Shown here one piece after another: positions 7,421 through 16,486 of a stretch of DNA of 64,000 nucleotides. Each line of letters starts with the position of its first letter. Position 1 is the stretch's first letter. The DNA lies in NCBI RefSeq assembly GCF_006716445.1, contig NZ_VFPA01000002.1, positions 1,302,001 through 1,366,000 of the forward strand, in the 5' to 3' direction. The translations under genes and the position numbers were made by a program. The notes beneath the pieces were generated by a model. The model saw nothing but the letters and a program-made list of their open reading frames with translations, was not told where the DNA came from and did no database searches. This stretch comes from Pseudonocardia kunmingensis. GTDB lineage: Bacteria; Actinomycetota; Actinomycetes; Mycobacteriales; Pseudonocardiaceae.

Positions 7421-8947
7421 GTGGACATCTCCCAGCTCCTCGCCGGGTTCGCCGCAGTACTGACGGTCGAGAACCTGCTCCTGGTCCTGGCCGGCTGCTT
7501 GCTCGGCACCCTCATCGGCGTGCTCCCGGGCGTCGGCCCGGTGGCCGGAACCGCGATCCTCATCCCGCTCACGATGGAGCTCGAGCCGACCGGCGCCATC
7601 ATCATGCTGGCGGCGATCTTCTACGGGTCCCAGTACGGCGGCACGATCACGTCGGTTCTGATCAACACGCCCGGCGAGGCGTCCTCGGCGATCACCGTGC
7701 TCGACGGCTACGAGATGACGAAGAAGGGCCGCGCGGGGATCGCACTCGGAATCGCGGCCATCGGTTCGTTCATCGGTGGCACCCTCGCCACGGTCGGTCT
7801 GGTCATCGCGGCGGCGCCGCTCGCGTCGCTGGGGCTGCGGATCGGGCCCCCCGAGTTCTTCGCCCTGATGATCCTGGGCATGTCCCTGCTCGTGGGGCTC
7901 GCCGGGAAGTCGATGACCAAGGCCCTGATCTCCGCGGCCGTCGGCCTGCTCCTCGCGATGGTCGGTATCGACCCCGTCGAGGGCGCGCCGCGGTTCACCT
8001 TCGGCATCGCGCACTTCTTCGACGGCGTCGAGTTCGTCGCCGTGCTCGTCGGCCTGTTCGGTCTCGGCGAGATCCTCGCGACGCTCCTCGAGAAGCGCCG
8101 GGCGAACGCCCAGGTCACGGTCGGCAGGCTGCTGCCGGGCCGCCAGGACCTGCGCGACAGCGCAGGCGCCATCGGCCGGGGGAGCCTCATCGGCTTCCTG
8201 CTGGGCCTGGTTCCCGGCGTCACCGGCTCCGCCAGCTCGCTGCTGGCCTACGGAGCGGAGCGCAAGCTCGGCCGCAACTCCGAGATGCTCGGGAAGGGTG
8301 CCATCCAGGGCGTCGCCAGCCCGGAGTCGGCCAACAACGCCCACGCGAACGCAGCCCTCATCCCGCTGTTCACCCTCGGGATCCCGGGTTCACCCACGAT
8401 CGCCGTGCTGATGGGCGCGTTCCTCATGAACGGGCTGACGCCGGGACCGACGCTGTTCCAGACCGACGCGCACGTGGCGTGGGCGGTCATCGCCAGCCTG
8501 TTCATCGGCAACATCGTCTGCCTCGTCCTCAACCTCCCACTGATCCGCATCTGGACGATGATCCTCAAGATCCCGCAGCAGCTGCTGATCGCGATCATCA
8601 TCGTCTTCCTGGTCGTGGGGTCCTACAGCATCAACAACAGCACGATCGACGTCCTCGTGATGTTCGTGTTCGGGATCCTCGGTCTCGCCTTCCGGCGCCT
8701 CGACGTCCCGCTCGCACCGCTGGTGCTGACCCTGATCCTCGGCCCGTTCATGGAGAGCTCGCTGCGGCAGTCGCTCGACATCTCCCGGGGCGACATGACG
8801 GTCTTCCTCACCCGCCCGATCTCCCTCGTCCTGCTCCTCGTCGCCACCGCGATCATCGTCGTCCCGGTCGTGCAGACCGTGCGCCGGCGCGGGAGCGATC
8901 GGCCCGCCACCCTCGCCGGCCGCCTGCGCGAGGACGCCGAAGTCTGA
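7421..8947 (+). CDS. tctA: Tripartite tricarboxylate transporter, large membrane subunit TctA
   Basis: This 508-residue integral membrane protein is of standard TctA length with about 11-12 spans. The family motif is clear near the N-terminus (GTLIGVLPGVGPVAG) and is repeated in the second half (LLGLVPGVTGSASS), reflecting the internal duplication of the family; GSQYGGTITSVLINTPGE and ESANNAHANAALIPLFTLGIPGS-type segments are also present. GTG 7421 is three bases after the tctB stop codon and gives a normal N-terminus. It forms the transport channel for the substrate delivered by TctC. Confidence 0.95.
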   Translation: MDISQLLAGFAAVLTVENLLLVLAGCLLGTLIGVLPGVGPVAGTAILIPLTMELEPTGAIIMLAAIFYGSQYGGTITSVLINTPGEASSAITVLDGYEMTKKGRAGIALGIAAIGSFIGGTLATVGLVIAAAPLASLGLRIGPPEFFALMILGMSLLVGLAGKSMTKALISAAVGLLLAMVGIDPVEGAPRFTFGIAHFFDGVEFVAVLVGLFGLGEILATLLEKRRANAQVTVGRLLPGRQDLRDSAGAIGRGSLIGFLLGLVPGVTGSASSLLAYGAERKLGRNSEMLGKGAIQGVASPESANNAHANAALIPLFTLGIPGSPTIAVLMGAFLMNGLTPGPTLFQTDAHVAWAVIASLFIGNIVCLVLNLPLIRIWTMILKIPQQLLIAIIIVFLVVGSYSINNSTIDVLVMFVFGILGLAFRRLDVPLAPLVLTLILGPFMESSLRQSLDISRGDMTVFLTRPISLVLLLVATAIIVVPVVQTVRRRGSDRPATLAGRLREDAEV

Positions 8948-8985
8948 CCCCCGGGTCACCGACGACCCCTCACAAGGAGAACCAC

Positions 8986-9984
8986 GTGCAGAAGCCCCAA
9001 CGCCTCGCCGCCGCCGTCGCGGGCGTCCTCGCGCTCGCCCTCACGGGGTGCGCCCAGCAGGGGGGCGGCGGTGCCACCCCCGACGACTGGCCGTCAGGCG
9101 AGACCATCACGTTGCTCGTGGGCTACGCCGCGGGCGGCACGACCGACGCGATGGCCCGCTCGCTCGCCGGATCCCTGGAGGAGGAGCTCGACGTCCAGGT
9201 CCAGGTGGAGAACAAGGACGGCGCCGGCGGCCAGATCGCCTACACCGAGCTCGCGAACTCCGAGCCGGACGGGCTGACCATCGGAACCCTGAACTACCCG
9301 ACGATCCTCACGACGATCCTGGACGAGGAGAAGGGCGCCACCTACACGCTCGAGGACTTCCAGCCGCTGGCCAACCACGTCAACGACCCGCGCATCACGA
9401 TCGTCCAGCCGGACAGCCCGTTCCAGAGCGCCCAGGACCTCGTGGACCACGCCACGGCCAACCCCGGGGAGCTGCGGGGAGCCACGTCCGGGCTCAGCGG
9501 CGGCGGCCACTTCTCGATGATCAAGCTCGAGCAGGCGACCGGCGCCGACTTCACCCCCGTGCACTTCAACACGGGTCAGGCCGACGCCAAGGCGGCGTTC
9601 CTCGGAAAGCACGTCGACGTCTACTTCGCCTCGATCGGCGACGGTCTCGAGGTCGTGAAGTCCGGCGGCGGCCGGGCCGTGGGCGTCATGGACGACGAGC
9701 GCAGCCCGCTCCTGCCCGACGTCCCGACCTTCCAGGAGCAGGGCATCGACGTCCAGGAGGCGGGGATGCGCGGTTACGCCCTGCCCGCCGGCGTGCCCGA
9801 GGAGCGCGTCCAGAAGCTCGCCGCGGCGTTCGAGAAGCTCATCACGAGCGAGCAGCACCAGAAGGAGCTCGCCGACCTCGCCCTGCAGTCCGACTTCATG
9901 GGGCCCCAGGAGTACACCGACTGGCTCAAGGCGCAGGAACCCGTCGTCACCGAGGTCAACCAGATCTCCAAGACCGACGAGTGA
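8986..9984 (+). CDS. tctC: Tripartite tricarboxylate transporter solute-binding lipoprotein TctC
   Basis: The 332-residue protein starts at GTG 8986 with AAGGAG six bases upstream. It has a short lipoprotein signal peptide ending in LTGC, so Cys22 would be lipidated and the protein anchored outside the membrane, as needed in a Gram-positive. The mature part follows the Bug/TctC fold: GYAAGGTTDAMARSLA near the N-terminus binds one carboxylate of the ligand, and the PDGLTIGTLNYPT and RGATSGLSGGGHFSM segments follow the usual order. It overlaps the next dehydrogenase by four bases, tying uptake to catabolism. The ligand is not predictable beyond an organic acid. Confidence 0.93.
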   Translation: MQKPQRLAAAVAGVLALALTGCAQQGGGGATPDDWPSGETITLLVGYAAGGTTDAMARSLAGSLEEELDVQVQVENKDGAGGQIAYTELANSEPDGLTIGTLNYPTILTTILDEEKGATYTLEDFQPLANHVNDPRITIVQPDSPFQSAQDLVDHATANPGELRGATSGLSGGGHFSMIKLEQATGADFTPVHFNTGQADAKAAFLGKHVDVYFASIGDGLEVVKSGGGRAVGVMDDERSPLLPDVPTFQEQGIDVQEAGMRGYALPAGVPEERVQKLAAAFEKLITSEQHQKELADLALQSDFMGPQEYTDWLKAQEPVVTEVNQISKTDE

Positions 9985-10964
9985 GCGAGCCGACCCGCGT
10001 CGTCGTCCTGGACGACTACCTCGACGCCGTCACCCGTTGCGCCGACTGGTCGGTGCTGCCGGCCGACGTGGTCACGGTGACGCGGCACATCGGATCCGAG
10101 GACGAGCTCGTCGCCGTGCTCTGCGAGGCCGACGTCGTCGTCGCCACGCGCGAACGCACCCGACTCGGTCGGTCGGTCCTCGAGCGGCTGCCCCGGCTGC
10201 GGCTGCTCGTCACCACCGCCATGCGCAACGCCGCCATCGACCTCGACGCCGCCACCGAGCGCGGCGTCCTGGTCTGCGGCACGCGGGGCAACAAGCGCTC
10301 CACCGTCGAGCTGACCTGGGGTCTCGTCCTCGCGCTCCTGCGCGACATCCCGGGCCAGCAGCAGGCCCTGCGCGAGGGGCGCTGGCACACCCACCTGGGC
10401 GTCGGGCTCGAGGGCAAGACGCTCGGCCTGCTCGGCCTGGGCACCACGGGCAGCCAGATGGCGGCGATCGCGCGGGCGTTCGACATGGACGTCCTCGCCT
10501 GGAGCGCGAACCTCACCGCGGAACGCGCCGCCGCCTGCGGTGCCCGGCGGGTGGAGAGGGACGAGCTCCTCGCCCGCGCCGACGTGGTGTCCGTCCACCT
10601 CGTCCTGTCGGAGCGGACCCGCGGCCTGGTGGGCGCCCGCGAGCTCGCGCTCATGAGACCCACCAGCTACCTGGTCAACACCTCCAGGGCGGCGATCGTC
10701 GACCAGACCGCGCTCGTCACGGCGCTCGAGAACGGCGCCATCGCCGGGGCCGCCGCCGACGTCTTCGAGGTCGAGCCCGCCCCCGCGGGCACACCCCTGC
10801 TGGCGGCCCCCCGCACGGTGCTCACCCCGCACATCGGCTACGTGACCGCCGAGGAGTACCGCCTGTTCTACGGCGACGTCGTCGACGACATCGCCGCCTG
10901 GCTGGCCGGGGCCCCGGTGCGGACGCTCAACGCCCCCGCACCCCTGCACGAGAGGAAGCCGTGA
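9981..10964 (+). CDS. D-2-hydroxyacid dehydrogenase, NAD-binding
   Basis: This 327-residue member of the D-isomer-specific 2-hydroxyacid dehydrogenase family has the Rossmann motif GLLGLGTTGSQMA and the catalytic set: Arg in NTSRAAIVD, Glu in VFEVEP and His in LTPHIGY. It interconverts a 2-oxo acid and its D-2-hydroxy acid, or oxidises a phosphorylated analogue. Starts at GTG inside the tctC stop (GTGA) and ends in the same way into the acyl-CoA dehydrogenase, the second of five such overlaps in this operon. It is a distant paralogue of the gene at 19069; two different hydroxyacid steps or stereoisomers may be served. Confidence 0.9.
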   Translation: MSEPTRVVVLDDYLDAVTRCADWSVLPADVVTVTRHIGSEDELVAVLCEADVVVATRERTRLGRSVLERLPRLRLLVTTAMRNAAIDLDAATERGVLVCGTRGNKRSTVELTWGLVLALLRDIPGQQQALREGRWHTHLGVGLEGKTLGLLGLGTTGSQMAAIARAFDMDVLAWSANLTAERAAACGARRVERDELLARADVVSVHLVLSERTRGLVGARELALMRPTSYLVNTSRAAIVDQTALVTALENGAIAGAAADVFEVEPAPAGTPLLAAPRTVLTPHIGYVTAEEYRLFYGDVVDDIAAWLAGAPVRTLNAPAPLHERKP

Positions 10965-12115
10965 CCGTCACCCTCGCCGAGGAGCAGATCGACCTCCGCC
11001 GCAGCGTGGAGGCCTTCGCCCGCGACGCGCTCGCCCCGGACGCCCTCGCGCGCGCCCATTCGCCGGAGTACCCGTGGGACGTCGCGAAGCGGCTCGCCGA
11101 GATGGGCCTCCTCGGGATCACGGTGCCCCAGGAGAAGGGCGGCCAGGGAGGAACGCTGCTCGACGCCGTCATCGCCATCCAGGCGGTGGCGTCGGCGTGC
11201 CCGCGCAGCGCCGACGTCGTCCAGGCGGGCAACTTCGGTCCGCTGCGCACCCTCGCCGAGTACGCGAGCGCCGAGCAGCGCGAGCGGTTCCTCCGCCCGC
11301 TGCTCGCCGGCGAGCAGGTGATCTCCCTCGGCATGACGGAGCCGGAGGCCGGCTCCGCGCTCACCGACCTGCGCACCTCGGCCACCCCGAAGGGCGACGG
11401 CTTCGTCGTCGACGGCACCAAGGTCTTCTCCACCCACTCGGCCGAGGCCTCGGTGTTCCTCGTCTACGTCCGGTTCGGGCCGGGCGTCGGCGGGATCGGC
11501 TCGGTGCTGGTCGAGCAGGGCGCGGACGGGTTCAGCCGGGGGCGGCCGTCGACCTTCATGAACGGCGAGCAGTGGTGCCAGCTCTACTTCGAGAACTGCT
11601 ACGTGCCGGCCGAGAACGTCCTGCTCGGGCCCGGCGGGTTCAAGAAGCAGATCGCCGGCTTCAACGCCGAGCGCATCGGCAACGCCGCCCGCTCGCTCGC
11701 CGTGGGCCGCTACGCGTTCGAGACGGCGCGGCGGCACGCGCTGGATCGGGAGCAGTTCGGCAGGCCGCTGTGCGAGTTCCAGGGTCTGCAGTGGCGGTTC
11801 GCCGAGACGGCCGTCGAGCTCGACGCGGCCCAGCTGCTGCTGGAGCGGGCCGCGACCGAACTCGAGAACGGGCTCCCGAGGGGTTATGACACCGCCGTCG
11901 CGAAGTACGCCGCCAACAAGGCAGGCTTCGCGGCCGCCGACATGGCCGTGCAGGTGATGGGCGGCACCGGCTTCAGCCAGGAGTCGCTCGTGGAGTACTG
12001 CTTCCGCCGCACCCGTGGCTGGATGATCGCCGGCGGCTCCTCGGAGATCCTGAAGAACCGCATCGCCGAGTCGGTCTTCGACCGCCGGTTCTCCCAGCGC
12101 GGCGGTAGCAGGTGA
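10961..12115 (+). CDS. Acyl-CoA dehydrogenase family flavoprotein
   Basis: This 384-residue acyl-CoA dehydrogenase has the N-terminal helical domain, the FAD-binding beta domain (SLGMTEPEAGSALTDLRT, VVDGTKVFSTHS) and the C-terminal four-helix domain (DREQFGRPLCEFQ, QVMGGTGFSQE). The usual C-terminal catalytic Glu in the EGT motif is replaced (IAGGSSEI), so the base must be placed elsewhere, as in isovaleryl-CoA-type enzymes, or the reaction may differ. The expected step is alpha,beta-desaturation of an acyl-CoA. It starts within the previous stop codon (GTGA) and hands over the same way to the acyl-CoA synthetase, which supports a CoA-ester pathway. Confidence 0.93.
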   Translation: MTVTLAEEQIDLRRSVEAFARDALAPDALARAHSPEYPWDVAKRLAEMGLLGITVPQEKGGQGGTLLDAVIAIQAVASACPRSADVVQAGNFGPLRTLAEYASAEQRERFLRPLLAGEQVISLGMTEPEAGSALTDLRTSATPKGDGFVVDGTKVFSTHSAEASVFLVYVRFGPGVGGIGSVLVEQGADGFSRGRPSTFMNGEQWCQLYFENCYVPAENVLLGPGGFKKQIAGFNAERIGNAARSLAVGRYAFETARRHALDREQFGRPLCEFQGLQWRFAETAVELDAAQLLLERAATELENGLPRGYDTAVAKYAANKAGFAAADMAVQVMGGTGFSQESLVEYCFRRTRGWMIAGGSSEILKNRIAESVFDRRFSQRGGSR

Positions 12116-14214
12116 CGGCGGTGGCCCGCGGTGGCGACCGGGCGGCGCTGCGCCGTGCCCTGCTGGCCCCCCGCAGCGTCGCGCTGGTCGGCGTCTCCGA
12201 CGACGTCCGCAAGACCGGGGCCCGGCCCCTGCAGTACCTGCGTCGCGCCGGGTGGGCCGGCACCGTCTACCCGGTCAACCCGAACCGCCCACTGGTCCAG
12301 GGGGAGCGGGCCTGGCCCTCGGTCGAGGCGCTGCCCGAGGTGCCCGACCACGCCTACGTCCTCGCGGGTCCCGACGCCGCGGTGGAGGTCACCCGCGAGT
12401 GCGCCCGGCTCGGGGTCGAGGTCGTGACGATCATGGCCGACGGGTTCGTCGGTCCGGACCCGGCGAGCGTGGCCCGCGCTCGTGCGCTGCAGGACATCGT
12501 CGCCGCGCACCCCGTCCGGGTGGTGGGGCCGTCCAGCCTCGGCGTGGTCAACGTCCACGAGCGGCTGACCCTCACCGCGAACGCCGCGTTCGGCGAGCCG
12601 GACCTGCCGGAGGGCGGCGTCTTCGTCGCCTCCCATTCGGGCAGCGTCATCGGAGCGCTGGTCTCGCGGGGCAAGGAGATGGGCGTCGGCTTCGCCGGGC
12701 TGGTCTCGACGGGTGGGGAGGTGGACCTGTCACTCGGCGAGATCTGCCTGTCGACCCTCGACGACCCCGGCGTCGAGGGGTACGCACTGTTCCTGGAGTC
12801 GCTCGCCGGCGCCGCGAGCCTGCGCGAGTTCGCCGCCGCCGCGGCGGAGCGCGGCAAGCCGGTGCTGGCCTACAAGCTGGGCCGCTCCGACGCGGGCGCG
12901 GAGCTCTCGGTCTCGCACACCGGCGCCCTCGCCGGGGACGACGCGGTGGCGAGCGCCTTCCTCGCCGACATCGGGATCGGGCGGGTGGACAGCTTCGAAG
13001 CGCTGCTGGAGGGGCAGCAGCTCGTGCGTTCGGTGCCGCTGCGTCCGCGGGCGGCGCGCGCCCCGCGCGTCGGGGTCGTCACCACGACCGGCGGGGGCGG
13101 GGCGATGGCCGTCGACCGGCTCGCCGTCGCCGGCGCCGTGCCCCAGCGCCCGAGCGAGGAGACGCGGCGGGCGCTGGCCGAGCGCGGCATCCCCACCGAC
13201 CACGGCACGCTCGTCGACCTCACCCTCGCCGGCACGCGCTACGAGGTGATGTCGGCCGCCCTCGAGGTGATGGTCGGCGCCCCCGAGTTCGACGTGGTCG
13301 TGGCCGTGCCGGGCTCATCGGCCCGGTTCCACCCCGACCTCGCGGTGCGTCCCATCGCGGATCGGGCCCACACCGGCGCGCCCCTCGCGGCCTTCGTCGT
13401 GCCGGAGGCCCCGGAGGCGTTGCGGCTGCTGCGCTCCGCGGGCGTCTCCGCGTTCCGCACACCGGAGTCGTGCGCCGACGCGATCGTCGCGACCTTCTCC
13501 CGCCGCGCCCCCCGCCCGACCGGGTCGCGAGCACCGGCGGCGGTTCCCGGCCTCCCCGGCGCTGCCGGGGTGCTCGACGAGGTCGCCTCCTACGCCGTGC
13601 TCGACGCCGTCGGCGTGCCGCACGCACCCGTCACGCTCCTCGCACCGGGCGACGACGTCCCGGATGTCGCCGGGCCCAGCGTGGTCAAGGCGGTGTCGGC
13701 GCAGCTGCCGCACAAGTCCGACGCGGGCGCAGTGGTCCTCGACGTGCGGGACGCGGACGGCGTCCGCCGCGCGGTCGCGGACATCGGCGCCGCTCTCGCG
13801 GCCACCGCCCCGGACGTCGCGCCCGAGACGTTCATGGTCGCGCCGATGGTGCGCGGTCTGGCCGAGGTGCTCGTCGGCTACCGGCGCGACCCCGACGCCG
13901 GCCCGATCATCGTCCTCGCGGCCGGGGGCGTGCTCGCCGAGCTCTACCGCGACCGGTCCGTGCGCACCGCCCCGGTCGACCTCGCCACCGCCGAGGAGAT
14001 GGTGCAGGAGGTGGTGGCCCTGCGGGCGCTGGCCGGGTACCGGGGTGGCCCCCGTGGCGACCTGCCGGCCCTCGCCCGTGCCGTCGTCGGGCTGTCGCAG
14101 CTGGCCGCGTCACCGCGGATCGTCGAGGCGGAGGCCAACCCGGTGATGGTGCTGGCCGATGGCCGGGGCGTGGTGGCGGTGGACGCACTCGTGCGGATCG
14201 AGGAGGAACGGTGA
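12112..14214 (+). CDS. ADP-forming acyl-CoA synthetase (acetate-CoA ligase family), fused alpha-beta type
   Basis: This 700-residue protein fuses both parts of NDP-forming acyl-CoA synthetases: CoA-binding Rossmann domain (about 10-135, SVALVGVSDDVRKTG), succinyl-CoA-ligase-like domains (SHSGSVIGALVSRGKEMG; VGFAGLVSTGGE) with the phosphorylatable histidine His269 in VSHTGALAG, and a C-terminal ATP-grasp domain (about 480-695, VVKAVSAQLPHKSDAGAV). It makes or uses a CoA thioester with ADP/ATP exchange. GTG 12112 lies in the preceding stop. With CaiB (4686) this gives the region two independent ways of making CoA esters. It can act as a catabolic, energy-conserving thioester hydrolyser as well as an activator. 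Confidence 0.9.
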   Translation: MTAVARGGDRAALRRALLAPRSVALVGVSDDVRKTGARPLQYLRRAGWAGTVYPVNPNRPLVQGERAWPSVEALPEVPDHAYVLAGPDAAVEVTRECARLGVEVVTIMADGFVGPDPASVARARALQDIVAAHPVRVVGPSSLGVVNVHERLTLTANAAFGEPDLPEGGVFVASHSGSVIGALVSRGKEMGVGFAGLVSTGGEVDLSLGEICLSTLDDPGVEGYALFLESLAGAASLREFAAAAAERGKPVLAYKLGRSDAGAELSVSHTGALAGDDAVASAFLADIGIGRVDSFEALLEGQQLVRSVPLRPRAARAPRVGVVTTTGGGGAMAVDRLAVAGAVPQRPSEETRRALAERGIPTDHGTLVDLTLAGTRYEVMSAALEVMVGAPEFDVVVAVPGSSARFHPDLAVRPIADRAHTGAPLAAFVVPEAPEALRLLRSAGVSAFRTPESCADAIVATFSRRAPRPTGSRAPAAVPGLPGAAGVLDEVASYAVLDAVGVPHAPVTLLAPGDDVPDVAGPSVVKAVSAQLPHKSDAGAVVLDVRDADGVRRAVADIGAALAATAPDVAPETFMVAPMVRGLAEVLVGYRRDPDAGPIIVLAAGGVLAELYRDRSVRTAPVDLATAEEMVQEVVALRALAGYRGGPRGDLPALARAVVGLSQLAASPRIVEAEANPVMVLADGRGVVAVDALVRIEEER

Positions 14215-15263
14215 GCGACCGGGAGCGCGTCATCGACGTGCACGGGCACTACACGACCTACCCGCCCCAGGTGGCCGAGTGGCGCTCGCGCCAGGTGCGG
14301 GCCTTCGAGAACGGGGAGCCGCTGCCCGACCCCGAGGACCTGGTCGTCACCGACGACGAGCTCGTCGAGTCCGTGACGACCCACCAGCTGGCCGGGATGG
14401 ACGCGCGCGGCATCGACGTCACGCTGTTCTCCCCGCGCGCGAGCCGGATGGCGCACCACGTCGGGGACATGGAGGTCAGCACCGCGTGGGCACGGGTGTG
14501 CAACACGCTCGTCGCCCGGATCTGCGCGCTGTTCCCGGACCGGTTCCAGCCGGTGGCGATGCTGCCCCAGACCCCCGGTGCGTCGCCCGCGAGCGTGCTG
14601 CCCGAGCTCGAGCGCTCCGTGCGCGAGCACGGCATCGTCGGGGTGAACCTCAACCCGGACCCGTCCGGCGGCGCGTGGAGCGGTCCGCCGCTGGGCGACC
14701 GGGCCTGGTACCCGCTCTACGAAGCCCTCGTCGCGCAGGACCTCCCGGCGATGATCCACGTGAGCGCCAGTGCCAACCCGGCCCTGCAGACCACGGGTGA
14801 CTGGTACCTCGGCGCGGACACCACCGCCTTCGTGCAGCTGATGTGCTCGGACGTCCTCACCGACTTCCCCGGACTCAGGTTGGTCATCCCGCACGGCGGG
14901 GGCGCGGCGGCGTTCCACTGGGGCCGCTTCCGCGGCATGGCGCAGGACCAGGGCCTGCCGCCGCTGGAGGAGCACCTGCTGGGCGGGCTCCTGCTCGACA
15001 CCTGCGTCTACCACCAGGCCGGCATCGACCTGCTGTTCGGCGTGGTGCCCACCGAGAACATCCTGTTCGGCTCGGAGGCGGTGGGCGCGGTGCGCGGGGT
15101 CGACCCCCGGACCGGTCACCACTTCGACGACACCCGCCGCTACGTCGACGCGGCGGGCCTCGGGCCCGCGGAGCGCGCGCTCGTCTACGAGGGGAACGCG
15201 CGGCGCACCTACCCGCGGCTCGACCGGGCGCTCGGCGGCGGCCGCACCGCGACCGCGCGCTGA
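14211..15263 (+). CDS. ligJ: Amidohydrolase-superfamily 4-oxalomesaconate hydratase, LigJ-type
   Basis: This 350-residue amidohydrolase-2 protein has metal ligands His11 and His13 (DVHGH), a His in MIHVSASANP, and VIPHGGGAAAFHWGR. The C-terminal stretch NILFGSEAVGAVRGVDPRTG, the DDTRRYV segment and the YEGNARRTYPRL ending closely resemble what I know of 4-oxalomesaconate hydratases (LigJ/GalB route of protocatechuate 4,5-cleavage and gallate degradation). That enzyme adds water to 4-oxalomesaconate to give 4-carboxy-4-hydroxy-2-oxoadipate (CHA). It is translationally coupled to the acyl-CoA synthetase (GTGA). A remnant of the next enzyme, CHA aldolase, lies at 20058-20360. No ring-cleavage dioxygenase is nearby, so it may act on a related unsaturated tricarboxylate. 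Confidence 0.82.
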   Translation: MSDRERVIDVHGHYTTYPPQVAEWRSRQVRAFENGEPLPDPEDLVVTDDELVESVTTHQLAGMDARGIDVTLFSPRASRMAHHVGDMEVSTAWARVCNTLVARICALFPDRFQPVAMLPQTPGASPASVLPELERSVREHGIVGVNLNPDPSGGAWSGPPLGDRAWYPLYEALVAQDLPAMIHVSASANPALQTTGDWYLGADTTAFVQLMCSDVLTDFPGLRLVIPHGGGAAAFHWGRFRGMAQDQGLPPLEEHLLGGLLLDTCVYHQAGIDLLFGVVPTENILFGSEAVGAVRGVDPRTGHHFDDTRRYVDAAGLGPAERALVYEGNARRTYPRLDRALGGGRTATAR

Positions 15264-15271
15264 CCGCGGAC

Positions 15272-16480
15272 GTGTCGAAGGTCGGGAGGGCGACGCTGCC
15301 TCCCTACTTCCTGGTCACCGCGGTGACCACGATGATGCTGGTGACGGGGATGAACATCCTCGTCCCCGTCCTGCCCGGCTACGCCAGCTCCTTCGGGGTC
15401 GGCGCCACCGAGGTGGGCCTCGTCGTCTCCGCCTTCGCCCTCGGCCGGCTGCTGTTCGAGGTGGCCGGCGCCCGGTGGGCCGAACGCGTCGGGCCTCGGG
15501 CGGTGTGCGCGCTCGGCGCGCTGGTGATCGCGGCCGCCTCGGTGGTCGGCGGCCTCGTGGAGAGCTTCCCGGTGCTGCTCGCGGCCCGGCTGGTCCAGGG
15601 CATCGGCTCGGCGCTGTACATGAGCGCCGCGACGCTGCTCGTCGTCTCGTTCGTGCCGCAGGGATCGGCGGGGCGGTGGATGTCGCTCTACCACGGGATC
15701 TTCCTGCTCGGCCTGGCCGTCGGACCGCTCGTGGGCGGCGGTGTCGCGGAGCTGTGGGGCCTGCGGGCGCCCTTCTTCGCCTACGGCGCGATGGCGGTCG
15801 TCGGCGCCGTGCTGGCCGTCGTCCGCCTGCCCGGCCCGACCGCGCTGCAGCACGCCGAGGGCGGCCGCGCGGCCCCGGACGGCGCGCGGCGTTCCGGCGT
15901 CCTCGCTCTGCTCGGGCACCGCGCCTTCGCGATATCGCTGCTCGTCATCCTGGTGATGTTCATCGTCCGCACCGGGCTCCGGAACACCGCGGTGCCGCTC
16001 TACGCGGGCGAGGTGCTCGGGATGACGGCCGGCGGGATCGGCCTGCTCGTCACGGCGGCGGCGGTGGGGCAGATCGCGGTGCTGTGGCACGCGGGCTCGG
16101 TGCTCGACGCCCGCGGTGCCCGCTGGGTCCTCGTCGTCAGCCTCGCCGGGGCCGCGGCGAGCGTGCTGCTGTTCACCGTGGCGACGACGCCGCCGCTGCT
16201 CGCCGTCTGCATGGTGCTCATGGGCCTGGTCACCGCCTACTCCACGGCCGCGCCGACCGTCGTGGTGGTGGACGTGGTCGACCCGCGGGCGCGCGGGACC
16301 GCCATCGGCATCCAGCGCATGGTCACCGACGCGGGCCAGCTGATCGGCCCGGTTCTCGTCGGCCTGGTGCTGGACCACGCGACGTTCCTCGTCGCATTCG
16401 TCACCATCGGTGTGCTGGTGGCGCTCACCGCGGCGTGCACGCTCGCCATGCCCGACACCCGGCGCGCGGATCCGAGGTGA
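15272..16480 (+). CDS. Major facilitator superfamily transporter
   Basis: The 402-residue protein has 11-12 predicted spans in two halves separated by a loop near residues 185-205. The first cytoplasmic loop has R-W-A-E-R-V-G-P-R, a form of the MFS G-x-x-x-D-R-x-G-R motif, and the fourth span has the A-R-L-V-Q-G-I-G-S pattern of drug:proton antiporters. GTG 15272 is eight bases after the ligJ stop, so it is the last plus-strand gene of the tct operon. It could export a toxic intermediate or import a second substrate form. Confidence 0.85.
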   Translation: MSKVGRATLPPYFLVTAVTTMMLVTGMNILVPVLPGYASSFGVGATEVGLVVSAFALGRLLFEVAGARWAERVGPRAVCALGALVIAAASVVGGLVESFPVLLAARLVQGIGSALYMSAATLLVVSFVPQGSAGRWMSLYHGIFLLGLAVGPLVGGGVAELWGLRAPFFAYGAMAVVGAVLAVVRLPGPTALQHAEGGRAAPDGARRSGVLALLGHRAFAISLLVILVMFIVRTGLRNTAVPLYAGEVLGMTAGGIGLLVTAAAVGQIAVLWHAGSVLDARGARWVLVVSLAGAAASVLLFTVATTPPLLAVCMVLMGLVTAYSTAAPTVVVVDVVDPRARGTAIGIQRMVTDAGQLIGPVLVGLVLDHATFLVAFVTIGVLVALTAACTLAMPDTRRADPR

Positions 16481-16486
16481 GGTGTG

